From the NCBI GenBank assembly GCA_963846925.1, contig CAWJXW010000014.1, positions 62,001 through 126,000 of the forward strand: DNA of 64,000 nucleotides, read 5' to 3'. The notes beneath the pieces were generated by a model, which worked only from the letters and a program-made list of their open reading frames with translations, did no database searches and was not told the DNA's origin. The stretch is from JAQBQB01 sp963846925. GTDB lineage: Bacteria > Gemmatimonadota > Gemmatimonadetes > Gemmatimonadales > Gemmatimonadaceae. Positions within the stretch are counted from its first letter, which is position 1, and each line of letters begins with the position of its first letter. Shown here in pieces: positions 45,636 through 55,236 of this stretch. Both the position numbers and the translations under genes were made by a program.

Positions 45636-46991
45636 TTACTCGGCGGGAACATGGGCCGTGGGACGGGGGCGGGTGAGCCGGAAAACGGGATAGCTCACGA
45701 CTAGAATCCCCAGTGCAAACAGGCTGTTTCGGCGGTCGGCGACTACCGCGCTGCCGAGAAACGCCAGCGATCCCAGCAACACGAGTACGGTCGTCCAGGG
45801 AAAGCCGACCGTCCGATAGGGCCGCGGGCGCTGCGGTTCGCGTATGCGAAGCCGAATCAGGCCGACGAACGACGTCGCGTAGTTGGCGACGAAGAAGAAG
45901 GCCGCGATCGCGATGATCGTCTCGAAAGTGCCGGTGGCGAGGAAGGCGATGGCGACCAGCCCAGTCGCCACGATCGACACGAATGGCGCGCCTCGCTCGT
46001 TGAGGCGCGCCGCCACCGGAATTCCCAACCCGTCGCGGCTCATCGAGTACAGCACGCGCGACCCCATCAGGACATTGGCGTTCACGGCGCTCGGCAAAGA
46101 CACGATGACCAGCACTCGAACGATGCGTTCGCCGCTTGGGCCGAAGATCGCGTTCGCCACGGTGCCAGCAGCCAGCTTCGATCCGGCGAGCGCGGGCAAC
46201 GGCACGGCGTAGAGGAAGGCGAGGTTGAGAAGGAGGTAGATCGCGGCCACTCCGGCGAGCCCGTAGAACATGGCACGAGGGATCTGTCGCCCCGGGTCGT
46301 TCAATTCCTCGGAGAAGTACAACGGCCCGTTCCAGCCATCGTACGCATAGATCACCGACTGGGCGGCGAGAAGAAATGCCGCGAAGCCCGTTACGGCTGC
46401 CGCGCCGGCCGATCCCACGGCCGGCGAGCGCACGGCTTCGGAGATGGTATCGTGGTTGCCGAACGCGAAACACGCGACGACCAGCGCGAGGAGCGCGATC
46501 GCTTTGACGAAGCTCGTGACCCGCTGAATACGGTCGCCGCGCTTGGTGCTGCTCAGCAACAACAGTGTGAACGCGCCGACGACCGCCATCGCGATGGAGG
46601 CCGCTCCGGACGAAAGACCCACGAGAGCGACGGCCGATTCGCCGATCACGATCGAGATGCCGGCGATCGACGCGCAGGTCGAGATCCAATCCATCCAACC
46701 CACGACGAAGCCGACGTAGTCGCCGAAGATGTCGTGCGCGAAGACGTATTGCGCGCCGCTGCGCGGCATCATCGTCCCCAACTCAGCGAGCGCGTTCGCG
46801 CCGAGGAGCGCGTAGAGGCCACCGACGACCCAGATGCCGATGAAGCCCGCCGCGGTCGGCAGAAGGGCGGCGATGTCGCCCGGGGTGCGCAGAATGCCCG
46901 CGCCGATCGTGTTTCCGATTGTCACGGCCAGACCGAAGGTCAGGCCGAGCATCTGGATGAGGGACTGCCTGGACCGGCCGGGTTCGCTCAC
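45636..46991 (-). CDS. APC family amino acid permease
   Basis: GTG 46991; 451 residues with about twelve membrane helices. The first helix carries the substrate-binding GNTIGAGILRTPGDIA motif of APC (LAT/AAT-like) transporters, followed by GLYALLGANALAELGTMMP and RSGAQYVFAHDIFGDYVGFV. It imports amino acids by H+ or Na+ symport or antiport; the substrate is not predictable. It lies upstream of, and in the same direction as, the GroES-like gene. Confidence 0.92.
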   Translation of the reverse strand: MSEPGRSRQSLIQMLGLTFGLAVTIGNTIGAGILRTPGDIAALLPTAAGFIGIWVVGGLYALLGANALAELGTMMPRSGAQYVFAHDIFGDYVGFVVGWMDWISTCASIAGISIVIGESAVALVGLSSGAASIAMAVVGAFTLLLLSSTKRGDRIQRVTSFVKAIALLALVVACFAFGNHDTISEAVRSPAVGSAGAAAVTGFAAFLLAAQSVIYAYDGWNGPLYFSEELNDPGRQIPRAMFYGLAGVAAIYLLLNLAFLYAVPLPALAGSKLAAGTVANAIFGPSGERIVRVLVIVSLPSAVNANVLMGSRVLYSMSRDGLGIPVAARLNERGAPFVSIVATGLVAIAFLATGTFETIIAIAAFFFVANYATSFVGLIRLRIREPQRPRPYRTVGFPWTTVLVLLGSLAFLGSAVVADRRNSLFALGILVVSYPVFRLTRPRPTAHVPAE

Positions 46992-47050
46992 GGCGCAAAC
47001 AATCGCTCGCGCTGCGCGCGCGGGCTAGAGCGCTCGAGCCCCAGTGGCCC

Positions 47051-47105
47051 AAAAAAGATCAGCGGGATGGAAGCCGTCGAATGCCCGGCGCCACCCCGCT
47101 GATTG
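47051..47105 (-). terminator. Terminator downstream of the lipoprotein gene at 47234
   Basis: Read on the minus strand, atcagcggg pairs with cccgctgat across a 30-nt loop that contains a second small stem, and is followed by six T. It lies about 130 nt past the lipoprotein stop and about 60 nt before the permease start. Confidence 0.55.
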
Positions 47106-47233
47106 TGCTTTCGGAGATCAGGCCGACCCCCACCCGAGTCAACGCAACCTCAACGAAAGCGAACTGCAGATTGTCCAGCGATGATCAGTACAACTGTTAA
47201 GACACGCACGTTGGGGTCACCCCGCATAAAGAA

Positions 47234-48154
47234 TTACTGACAACTGAGCCGGCCGAACGGGAGCGGCAGGGTGCAGTTCTGCGTGGTGCCGTCCTCGGTG
47301 ATGACGACCTTCGCCGTGGCCGACCCGTCGTACGTGATGACTTCTCGGCGCGACGAGGTCGCCGGCGACTGACCGGAGAGCGTCACCGTCACCGTCATCG
47401 ATCGAATGATCGTGCCCGCGGTCGGATACGGAGGATGGCTCGTCGCGGCCGCGCCTACCGGAATCACGACTCCGGTGATCGTGTCGCCGGCCGAGCGCTG
47501 CGCGGTGAACGCGCCCATCGAGGACGTTCCGCTCGTATTCTCAGAGCCGGCCGACACTCCGTCGATCTTCCGCTGAGTGCTTCCCTTCGCGAGCCCGCCG
47601 ATCGTCTGGCTGCTCGACTCGTTGATGTCGCTCTTCACGCTGTCGCGGCGCGTCACCGTTCCGACGACGGACACCGTGCTCGCGATGGTGTTGGTCGTGC
47701 TGTCGATCTTCGATTGCGGGTTCCCGCCGACGTCCGTGTACTTGAACGTGTGCGTGATGGTCAACCCGCCGCGCGTCTGTTTTCCGCAGGTGACGAGACC
47801 CGTGCTGCTGGAGAACGCGCACGACCCGTCGTGGAAGAAATCAAGGAGGCCGAGCCCGAGGAACGGACCGCCGAGTCCACCCATGAACCCAATGCCGAAG
47901 CCCGGGCCGCGTCCGAACGACCAGCGACCGCCGGGTCCACCGGGACCACGCCCGTCGAAAAGAGGTTGGAATGGTCCGTCCGTTTCAGCCGCGGCGAAGC
48001 TGCTGTTCAGGTCGGAGAAGCCGGAGGGCACCGTCGTGAACGCCGACGATGCGTCCAGCAGCACGGAGCTTCCGCTCGGTCCACTGGATTCGCTACACGA
48101 CGCGGCAACGACCGCGCAAACGGCGGCGCAGGTGAGTGTGACAATTTTTTTCAT
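47234..48154 (-). CDS. Lipoprotein of unknown function
   Basis: ATG 48154; 306 residues. Signal MKKIVTLTCAAVCAVVAASC has a lipobox. A Gly-rich segment (GRGPGGPGGRWSFGRGPGFG, GGLGGPFLGLGLLDFF) at residues 68-108 precedes a beta-rich, Ser/Thr-rich region (LTITHTFKYTDVGGNPQSKI, TIASTVSVVGTVTRRDSV, ITYDGSATAKVVITEDGTTQ) ending NCTLPLPFGRLSCQ. No family is recognised; a surface-exposed protein is likely. The gene lies directly downstream of the ECF sigma gene on the same strand, 126 bp apart, so it could be part of that regulon. Confidence 0.72.
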   Translation of the reverse strand: MKKIVTLTCAAVCAVVAASCSESSGPSGSSVLLDASSAFTTVPSGFSDLNSSFAAAETDGPFQPLFDGRGPGGPGGRWSFGRGPGFGIGFMGGLGGPFLGLGLLDFFHDGSCAFSSSTGLVTCGKQTRGGLTITHTFKYTDVGGNPQSKIDSTTNTIASTVSVVGTVTRRDSVKSDINESSSQTIGGLAKGSTQRKIDGVSAGSENTSGTSSMGAFTAQRSAGDTITGVVIPVGAAATSHPPYPTAGTIIRSMTVTVTLSGQSPATSSRREVITYDGSATAKVVITEDGTTQNCTLPLPFGRLSCQ

Positions 48155-48280
48155 GTCTCAGGTCCTGTTCGAGTCCAAAGGCAGACACGTGGCTCATCGG
48201 CCACCCTGAGTTTGTCGTCGGGACCAGCGCGGCGTTAACAAAAAAAATCAAATTCGGACCTGAACCGCCGCAAACCGCAG

Positions 48281-48832
48281 TTAGATCGCCGTCGTTTCCG
48301 GCAACCACGCCGCGAGACGCGTCCGCAGGTGCTTCAGCGCCTTTCCCATCTGAGACTCGACGGTTTTTATCGAAATGCCGAGCGTTTCCGCGATCTCAGC
48401 GTAGCGCAGTCCCTGCTCTCGGCTGAGGCGAAACACTTCGCGGCAGGCGGGCGGCAGCTCGGCGACGGCGGCCGTGATCGCGTCGCGAAGCTCCGCCGCG
48501 ACGAGGCCCGACGCGCCCGCCGCCGCGACGCTTTCCTCGCCCACCAAATGAGGCTCGGCGCGTTTTTGGACGTTGGCGTGCCGGATCTGATTCAGCGCGC
48601 GATTCCGCGTAGAGCGAACGAGGTAGGCTCGCAACGACTCCTGGATGGTCACCGCGGTGCGGCGGCGCCATAGCTCGAGCATCACTTCCTGGACCACGTC
48701 CTCGCTGGCGCTCCGGTCGTGGAGGAGGCTTTGCGCGAGGATGACGAGGGCCGGATAGTGCGCTCGGAAAACCTCATCGAAGGCCGCCTGGTCGCCGTCC
48801 TTCAGGCGGTCGAGCAACGCTCGATCATCCAT
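48281..48832 (-). CDS. ECF RNA polymerase sigma factor (FecI-like)
   Basis: ATG 48832; 183 residues. Region 2 is seen as FDEVFRAHYPALVILAQSLL then SASEDVVQEVMLELWRRR, and region 4 as LPPACREVFRLSREQGLRYA, EIAETLGISIKTVESQMGKAL. The protein is divergent from a fecR-type anti-sigma gene and a TonB receptor with an STN domain. It would be released by a signal passed from the outer-membrane receptor through FecR and then direct transcription of this cluster. Confidence 0.92.
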   Translation of the reverse strand: MDDRALLDRLKDGDQAAFDEVFRAHYPALVILAQSLLHDRSASEDVVQEVMLELWRRRTAVTIQESLRAYLVRSTRNRALNQIRHANVQKRAEPHLVGEESVAAAGASGLVAAELRDAITAAVAELPPACREVFRLSREQGLRYAEIAETLGISIKTVESQMGKALKHLRTRLAAWLPETTAI

Positions 48833-48992
48833 GCCGATGCGGCGTCCACGCCCCCCGCCGGGGCGACCTTCCCGGTGGCCCGGCGGTTGTCCTGGAACGT
48901 GGGGGTTCCGTATACTCCCGGCTCTGTGGAACGTTCGTGATCGAGGCCATGATTCGCATAAGGGTATACGTTCTCCGACGTGTCGAAAGGGC

Positions 48993-50060
48993 ATGACCGA
49001 CGACGCTCCCCGCCCGTCCGGCCCGCCCGATTTCGTCCCGGATTGGGACACACTCGGTCGTTTCGTCGCCGGTGAAAGCTCGGCGGACGAAATGTCACAG
49101 GTCGGCAAGTGGCTGGATGCCAACCCGGCCGAGCGCGCGCTTCTCGAGCGGCTGAGCGAGGTCACCGCGGCGGCGCCCGTCGCCGGAATCGACGTCGAGG
49201 CCGCACTGGCGAGAGTGCATGCTCGCATGGGAGAGCGGACGCCCGCCGCCCTGTCGCCGGCTTCGGCGCGGGCCAGGCGCCGCTGGCAGCCTCTGGCGTT
49301 CGTGAGTCTTCTCGCCGCGGCCGCCGTCGTGGCCTTCCTTGTACGCCGAGAAACAGGATCACCGGCCGGGTCGGTGACGACCGTGGCGTCGCAAACCTTT
49401 TCGACCACCGTAGGCAAGCGCGATTCGATCACGCTCTCGGACGGGTCGCGCGTGGTTCTTGGCCCGGACAGCCGTCTGACCGTTCCGGCGGATTTCGGGT
49501 CCGGAACCCGCGCCGTCGAGCTGCATGGTGACGCGTATTTCGACGTCCGCCACGACGCAGCCCGACCGTTCGCGGTCCGAGTGGGCTCGGCCCTGATCCA
49601 GGATGTCGGCACGACGTTCATGGTCGAGAGCGACGACGCCAACGCGACCGTGGTGACGGTCGTAACTGGTAGTGTGCGGCTTCGGGCCGCCGACTCTCGA
49701 TCCGGCACAGGCGTCCTTCTTGCTGCCGGCGAGCGTGGATCAATCGACGACGCGGGGCGTACCAGCACGGAGCGCGCGTCCTACCCCGATGACGACGTGG
49801 CCTGGACGACCGGCAAGCTCGTCTTCCGCGACGCACAGCTGTCCCGCGTGGCGGCCGAGGTTCATCGGTGGTACGGCGTTCACTTGCATGTCAGCGATCC
49901 GTCGATGCTGTCGCAACACATCTCGACGACCGTGTACACGAACCAACCCGTCGATCAGGTGCTTCATGTGATCGAGCTTTCGCTGGGAGTGAGAATCGAG
50001 CGTCAGGGTGACTCGGCGGTCGTCGTGGCCGGGCGGAGTGCCACGCCACCGACCCGGTGA
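48993..50060 (+). CDS. FecR-type anti-sigma/sigma regulator
   Basis: AAAGGG precedes ATG 48993. The 355-residue protein has a cytoplasmic N-terminus with a DUF4880-like helix pair (DTLGRFVAGESSADEMSQVG), one transmembrane helix (WQPLAFVSLLAAAAVVAFLV) near residue 98, then the periplasmic FecR domain (DSITLSDGSRVVLGPDSRLT, RAVELHGDAYFDVRHDAARP, QDVGTTFMVESDD) and a C-terminal DUF4974-like STN-fold (FRDAQLSRVAAEVHRWYGVH). It senses the receptor signalling domain and controls the sigma factor encoded divergently. The stop overlaps a GTG of the receptor gene. Confidence 0.93.
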   Translation: MTDDAPRPSGPPDFVPDWDTLGRFVAGESSADEMSQVGKWLDANPAERALLERLSEVTAAAPVAGIDVEAALARVHARMGERTPAALSPASARARRRWQPLAFVSLLAAAAVVAFLVRRETGSPAGSVTTVASQTFSTTVGKRDSITLSDGSRVVLGPDSRLTVPADFGSGTRAVELHGDAYFDVRHDAARPFAVRVGSALIQDVGTTFMVESDDANATVVTVVTGSVRLRAADSRSGTGVLLAAGERGSIDDAGRTSTERASYPDDDVAWTTGKLVFRDAQLSRVAAEVHRWYGVHLHVSDPSMLSQHISTTVYTNQPVDQVLHVIELSLGVRIERQGDSAVVVAGRSATPPTR

Positions 50061-50065
50061 GATCG

Positions 50066-52582
50066 ATGATCGGGCGGGTGTGCAGCGTGGGCGCGAGCGC
50101 CGCAATGGTGCTCGCGTTTTCGCGTGCCTTGCCGGCTCAGCCGCACGTCTGCTCGACGTCGGTCGTCGATTCCAGCTCGAGCGGTGAGGCGGCGTGGTCG
50201 CCGCCGCTCGACCGGTCGATCACCGTGCGCGCCACAAATCTTTCCTTGCGCGAGGCACTCGATCGCGTAGCGACCGCCGCGCGAATTCGACTCTCTTACA
50301 GCGCGGAGCAGGTGCCGCTCGACCGCGCCGTGTGCGTCTCCGCGGACGCGTCGCCGGCCGGGCGCGTCCTCGCTGATCTGCTGACCGGAACCAACGTCGC
50401 GGCGGTGGTCGTAGGAAGCGACCAGGTCGTGCTCACCCCGCGTCCGCGCCCCACGCATGCCGACGGACCCGCCATGGCGCCGACGGTCGGCGTGCTCGAT
50501 CGGGTGGTCGTGACCGGAACGGCGAGCGGCGCCCCCGCGAAGGAACTGTCCGTTGGCCTCGACGTGCTCAACGGACGGACGCTCGCGAGAGAGAACACCA
50601 GCACCATCTCCGACGCGCTCGACTCGTACGTGCCCGGAGTATGGTCGTGGGCGCAGTCGCCGTCGAACATGCTGAGCTCGTACGCGAGCATCCGAGGCGC
50701 GAGCTCGTTCGGACTGAGCTATCCAAAGATCTACATCGACGGCATCGAGGTCGCGAACCCGCTCCTGCTGAGTCGTTTCAGTCCCGGCGCGATCGATCAC
50801 ATCGAGGTGATTCGCGGCCCGCAGGGCGCGGCGCTCTACGGCGCGGACGCGATCAGCGGCGTCGTGAACATCGTGACGCGCCACGACGGCGCGAACGGAG
50901 ACGGCCCGCAGGCGTCCATTCGCTCCAGCGCGGGCGTCTCTCAGAGCGCGTTCACCAAGAACGTGGTCACGCAGGATCACTCGTTCTCCCTGGTCACCGG
51001 CACGAGCACGCGGTCGATGGACCTGAACGTGAGCGGATCGACAATGGGCGCTTTCGTGCCCAACGGGTACAGCCGTGACATCATGGCGTCGGGCGGCGGT
51101 CGGATCGTGGGGAACACCGGCAGTTTGACGACCACCGCGCGGCTCTTCTTCGAACAGGCCGGCGTCCCGTCGAGCCCTCTCATCCAGAACCCTGCGTCGT
51201 CGCCCGGCGGTCCGCCGACAACGACCCCGAACAGTTCACCGCAGACGGTCACCGAATACACCTTCGGCGCTACGGCGCTGCGCGCGCCCGGTTCGACCTG
51301 GGTCGACTCGTTCGTGGTCGGCGTCGACGGATATCGCCTGGCGAACGTGCAGACGAACTACACTCCCGTGCCGAGCATCGTCGATTCCGCGCTGCGCGCC
51401 GCGCAGGGCGGCGCCGATCGCGCGACGCTTCGCGCGAGCCGTGTGTTCCATTTCAACGCCGATGATCCGACGCGCGGATCGATCACGCTGTCGGCGGAGC
51501 ATGCGACGCTGCGCGCGTCGACGATGATGTCGTCGGCATTCGTGTCGGGGTCCGGGAACCGCGGTCCCGGCAGCGACGGAGGCCCGGGAGGTCAAGAGAG
51601 CCGGGAAAATCTGCTGACGCCGCTCGTCACCTGGCAGAACAGCACCGGTGTGACCGCGCAGGCCAACGCGGCGATCAACAATACGCTGTTCTTCACGAGC
51701 GGCGTACGACTCGAAGAGGACAGCCGCCTGGCGCCCGGCGATCGTCTCGCCACGCTTCCGATGTTCGGCGTGGCGGGAGTGAACGACATCGGCCCGTTCA
51801 CGATGAAGCTGCGCGCGGCATACGGACGCGGGATCCGCCCGCCAAGTACCACGCAGCGTTGGCAGCTGTGGCAGCCGCAGACCGCGGCCCAGACGGCGCT
51901 CGGACCGGAAGTACAGTCCGGCACCGAGGTCGGCCTGGACGTGATGCTCCGTCAGACGCTCACCGTACAGCTGACTCGCTTCGACCAGCGGGCGTCCGGG
52001 CTCATCCAGCAGGTGCCGTTCGTGTCGGACAGCGCGTTGACCGGGCGGCGAATGCAGTACATCGCGCAGAACGTCGGCGAGATCTCGAACGCCGGTTGGG
52101 AGCTCGGGGCTACGAGCACGCTGTCGCGCGTGACGATGAACGCGTCGTTCGCGGCAGTGGACAGCCGAGTCCGTAAACTGGCGCCGGGATACATCGGCGA
52201 CCTCGCGACGGGCGACCGGATGCTGCAGGTCCCGGCGATCACGGCGAGCTTCGGCGCGACGTGGACGGGCGACACGTGGTCCGCATCGATGGGTGGAACG
52301 CGCGCGTTCGACTGGGTCAACTACGACGAAGTGGCGCTCGCGCGGACTTGGCTCTCCGGAACCGAATCCGTCCACCAGATGGTGGGGCCGGAGCTTCGCA
52401 ATTTCTGGCGGAAGTACACGGGCGGCCTGCACCTGCGCGCGACCGTGTCGCACGACATTCGGCGCGACTTCGCCGTCGAGCTGTCGGGCGACAATCTGCT
52501 GAACTACCAGAGCGGCGAGCCGGACAACATCACGATCATCCCGGGCCGGACGATCATGACCGGAGTTCGCGTTAAGTTCTAG
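50066..52582 (+). CDS. TonB-dependent receptor with N-terminal STN signalling domain
   Basis: ATG 50066 (GTG 50057 overlaps the fecR stop). About 838 residues: signal (SVGASAAMVLAFSRALPAQ), a secretin/TonB short N-terminal (STN) domain (ITVRATNLSLREALDRVATA, IRLSYSAEQVPLDRAV), a plug with YASIRGASSFGLSYPKIYID and IEVIRGPQGAALYGADAISG, then the barrel to VKF, a normal C-terminal Phe. The STN domain marks it as a transducer that talks to FecR, as in FecA/FpvA. Expected ligand is an iron chelate, but STN receptors in this phylum also handle glycans. The frame is intact throughout. Confidence 0.92.
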   Translation: MIGRVCSVGASAAMVLAFSRALPAQPHVCSTSVVDSSSSGEAAWSPPLDRSITVRATNLSLREALDRVATAARIRLSYSAEQVPLDRAVCVSADASPAGRVLADLLTGTNVAAVVVGSDQVVLTPRPRPTHADGPAMAPTVGVLDRVVVTGTASGAPAKELSVGLDVLNGRTLARENTSTISDALDSYVPGVWSWAQSPSNMLSSYASIRGASSFGLSYPKIYIDGIEVANPLLLSRFSPGAIDHIEVIRGPQGAALYGADAISGVVNIVTRHDGANGDGPQASIRSSAGVSQSAFTKNVVTQDHSFSLVTGTSTRSMDLNVSGSTMGAFVPNGYSRDIMASGGGRIVGNTGSLTTTARLFFEQAGVPSSPLIQNPASSPGGPPTTTPNSSPQTVTEYTFGATALRAPGSTWVDSFVVGVDGYRLANVQTNYTPVPSIVDSALRAAQGGADRATLRASRVFHFNADDPTRGSITLSAEHATLRASTMMSSAFVSGSGNRGPGSDGGPGGQESRENLLTPLVTWQNSTGVTAQANAAINNTLFFTSGVRLEEDSRLAPGDRLATLPMFGVAGVNDIGPFTMKLRAAYGRGIRPPSTTQRWQLWQPQTAAQTALGPEVQSGTEVGLDVMLRQTLTVQLTRFDQRASGLIQQVPFVSDSALTGRRMQYIAQNVGEISNAGWELGATSTLSRVTMNASFAAVDSRVRKLAPGYIGDLATGDRMLQVPAITASFGATWTGDTWSASMGGTRAFDWVNYDEVALARTWLSGTESVHQMVGPELRNFWRKYTGGLHLRATVSHDIRRDFAVELSGDNLLNYQSGEPDNITIIPGRTIMTGVRVKF

Positions 52583-52603
52583 CCTCGTGATACCCACGAG
52601 GGC

Positions 52604-54139
52604 ATGATGACCGCCACCGCGACGAGGCCTGACGCGGGCCCCGCTCACGAAACCGCGCTCCCCACGATCGACCACTGGATCGACGGCGCCGCGGATCCCG
52701 GTACGTCCGACCGATTCGGTCTGGTCTACAACCCCGCGCTCGGCACGCCGAGCGCGCGCGTCCGATTCGCCGCGGCGACGGACGTCGACCGCGCGGTCGA
52801 TGCCGCGACGCGAGCGTTTGCGGGCTGGAGCCGGGCGGGGCTCGGCAAGCGGGCGACGGTGCTGTTCAAGTTCCGCGAGCTCGTCGAGCGGCACGCCGAC
52901 GAGCTGACGCGCTGCATCGTGCGGGAGCACGGCAAGGTGCTGGCGGACGCGCGCGGCGAGGTGCAGCGCGGGCTCGAGGTCGTGGAGTTCGCGTGCGGCA
53001 TCCCGCATCTCATCAAGGGCGAGTTCTCGGAGAACGTGTCGACGAACGTCGACAGCTATTCGATTCGCCAACCGCTCGGCGTCGTCGCGGGCATCACGCC
53101 GTTCAACTTCCCGGTGATGGTGCCGATGTGGATGTACCCGGTCGCCATCGCCGCCGGGAACGCGTTCATCCTCAAGCCGTCGGAGAAAGATCCCTCGGCG
53201 TCGATGATGATGGCCGAGTTATGGCGCGAGGCGGGTCTGCCGGCGGGCGTGTTCAGCGTCGTGAACGGCGATCAGGCGACCGTCGAGCGAATTCTCGAGC
53301 ATCCCGGGATCGCGGCGGTGAGCTTCGTGGGGTCGACGCCGATCGCCAGGCACATTTACGAAACGGCGACCGCGCACGGGAAGCGCGTGCAGGCGCTCGG
53401 CGGGGCGAAGAATCACATGATCGTGCTGCCGGACGCGGACATGGAGCTCGCCGCGGATTCGGCCGTGAACGCAGCGTTCGGCTCGGCGGGCGAGCGGTGT
53501 ATGGCCATCTCGGTGACCGTCGCGGTGGGTGACGCCGCGGACCGTCTCGTTCCGCTCGTCACGCAACGAATGCGCGCGATCAGAGTCGGCGACGGGCTGG
53601 ATCCGAAGAACGACATGGGGCCGCTGGTGACGAAGCAGCACCTGGAGCGGGTGCGCCGGTACGTGGACGAAGGCGTGGCCGCCGGCGCGTCGCTCGTCGC
53701 CGACGGGCGCGAGACCGCGCCGGATGAGCGCGGGTTCTTTCTGGGTCCGTGTTTGTTCGATCACGTCCGATCGGACATGTCGATCTACCGCGACGAGATC
53801 TTCGGGCCGGTGCTGTCGGTCGTTCGCGCCGCGTCGTACGACGAGGCGGTCGGCTTGGTGAACTCGAATCCGTACGCCAACGGCGTCGCGATCTTCACCA
53901 ACGACGGCGGAGCCGCGCGGCGCTTCCAGAACGAAGTGCAAGTAGGAATGGTCGGGATCAATGTGCCGATTCCGGTGCCGATGGCGTACTACTCGTTCGG
54001 CGGGTGGAAGGCGTCGTTGTTCGGCGACGCCCACGTGCACGGCATGGAAGGGGTGAAGTTCTACACGCGCGGGAAGGTCGTGACGGCGCGGTGGCCGGAT
54101 CCGAGTTTGAGGGGGAAGAATCTCGGGTTCCCGACGTGA
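52604..54139 (+). CDS. mmsA: CoA-acylating methylmalonate-semialdehyde dehydrogenase
   Basis: ATG 52604; 511 residues of the aldehyde dehydrogenase superfamily. VAGITPFNFPVMVPMWMYP and AFILKPSEKDPSASMMMAEL mark the MmsA subfamily, SFVGSTPIARHIYETAT binds NAD, and the nucleophile is in FGSAGERCMAISV. The enzyme converts (methyl)malonate semialdehyde, NAD+ and CoA to propionyl- or acetyl-CoA and CO2 in valine and beta-alanine breakdown. Its substrate could be the product of the aptA-type aminotransferase at 5981. It is 22 bp downstream of the TonB receptor gene. Confidence 0.92.
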   Translation: MMTATATRPDAGPAHETALPTIDHWIDGAADPGTSDRFGLVYNPALGTPSARVRFAAATDVDRAVDAATRAFAGWSRAGLGKRATVLFKFRELVERHADELTRCIVREHGKVLADARGEVQRGLEVVEFACGIPHLIKGEFSENVSTNVDSYSIRQPLGVVAGITPFNFPVMVPMWMYPVAIAAGNAFILKPSEKDPSASMMMAELWREAGLPAGVFSVVNGDQATVERILEHPGIAAVSFVGSTPIARHIYETATAHGKRVQALGGAKNHMIVLPDADMELAADSAVNAAFGSAGERCMAISVTVAVGDAADRLVPLVTQRMRAIRVGDGLDPKNDMGPLVTKQHLERVRRYVDEGVAAGASLVADGRETAPDERGFFLGPCLFDHVRSDMSIYRDEIFGPVLSVVRAASYDEAVGLVNSNPYANGVAIFTNDGGAARRFQNEVQVGMVGINVPIPVPMAYYSFGGWKASLFGDAHVHGMEGVKFYTRGKVVTARWPDPSLRGKNLGFPT

Positions 54140-54168
54140 CGGCCGGTAGCGGACACGACAACCTTGCG

Positions 54169-54402
54169 CTGGCTGGCCATTCTGGGTTCGAGCCGTTTCG
54201 TCGCTGTACGGCCTTGCACTCGAAGTCGGAGGTCTGAGGTCGGACATCCGACATCAGACCCTGCGTTAAACGGAGGGCAGCCAATGAAAGCCGGAGCTGC
54301 TCCCGGTCACGTTTGGTCTGATGTCAGAAGTCGGATGTCAGACGTCAGATTTCGAGCGCACAGCCAAACCAACCGGCCGAGACAATCCTCGGAATGGCCG
54401 CG
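54169..54402. repeat. Palindromic element B, copy 2
   Basis: Outer arms ctggctggccattctg (54169 onward) and ggaatggccgcg (to 54402) enclose inner arms of about 50 bp: gcactcgaagtcggaggtct (54216 onward) and cgtcagatttcgagcgcaca (54342-54361). The apical loop shares ctgcgtt, ggagct and gtcacg with copy 1. It lies between mmsA and the LolA-like gene, both on the plus strand. Confidence 0.88.
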
Positions 54403-54427
54403 ACCCCGCACTCGTCATGAGGTCTCC

Positions 54428-55210
54428 GTGATTCGACCCAGCTTCATCGCGTTCTTCTTCGCGCTCTCGTCGCTTGGCGGCGTCACCGCGGGCGCTCAAT
54501 CAGTCCCGAAGACTGGCGCCGAGGTATTTCAGCGGATGCACGACGCGTACGCGGGGAAGTGGTACCGCACGCTCACGTTCGTGCAAAAGACCACGCAGCG
54601 GCGGCGGGACGGGACTGACTCGGTCAGTACCTGGTACGAGAGCCTGCGACAGGTGGACGGCGCCACGCAGCTGCGCATCGACTTCGGCGATCCGTCGGCG
54701 GGCAACGGCGTGCTGTACACGGCCGACTCGTCGTGGCGCGTGCGAGACGGGAAGCTCGTGAGCGCGAGCGCCGACGGGAACGAGTTCCTGCCGCTCATCG
54801 AGGGCGTCTACTTCAACCCCGTCGAGCAGACGATTCGCGAGCTCTCGTCGACGATAACCGACATGTCGCGCGTGGTCGAGGGGAGCTACCTGAATCGCCG
54901 CGTGTGGATCATCGGCGCGGCGTCGACGGCGGACACGACGTCGCCGCAGATCTGGATCGATGCGGCGCGTAACGTCGCCGTCCGCGCGATCCTGAGTCCC
55001 CCGGCCAATGCGCCGGCGCTCGACATTCATCTCGACGGCTACGTGCCGATCGACGGCACGTGGCTGGCATCGAAGATCGCGATGATGCAGGGCGGCGTGC
55101 CGCGGCAGACGGAGGAATACCGCGACTGGAAGGTGAACGTCGATCTGCCGGCGAGCCTTTTCGCCGTCGCGACGTGGACGACGGCTCCGCACTGGGCGAA
55201 GCGCCCGTAG
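54428..55210 (+). CDS. LolA-like secreted protein, unknown function
   Basis: The GTG at 54428 starts a signal peptide (VIRPSFIAFFFALSSLGGVT then AGAQS); longer upstream reading in the same frame passes through element B and is not coding. The 260-residue product has PKTGAEVFQRMHDAYAGKWY and TLTFVQKTTQRR, DGATQLRIDF, WRVRDGKLVSASADGNEFLP and VAVRAILSP with a half-barrel pattern as in LolA/outer-membrane lipoprotein-sorting proteins. It may bind lipids or lipoproteins in the periplasm. Function is unproven. Confidence 0.75.
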   Translation: MIRPSFIAFFFALSSLGGVTAGAQSVPKTGAEVFQRMHDAYAGKWYRTLTFVQKTTQRRRDGTDSVSTWYESLRQVDGATQLRIDFGDPSAGNGVLYTADSSWRVRDGKLVSASADGNEFLPLIEGVYFNPVEQTIRELSSTITDMSRVVEGSYLNRRVWIIGAASTADTTSPQIWIDAARNVAVRAILSPPANAPALDIHLDGYVPIDGTWLASKIAMMQGGVPRQTEEYRDWKVNVDLPASLFAVATWTTAPHWAKRP

Positions 55211-55236
55211 CGCGGCTTTGAAACGCACCGCGCCGT

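Noticed and set aside
51236..53071. Minus-strand open frame of 611 codons opposite the TonB receptor and mmsA
   Set aside because: It spans two well-supported genes on the other strand and shows no signal peptide or conserved motif.
54164..54427. N-terminal extension of the LolA-like protein
   Set aside because: The extension is the translation of palindromic element B; a signal peptide begins at the GTG at 54428.
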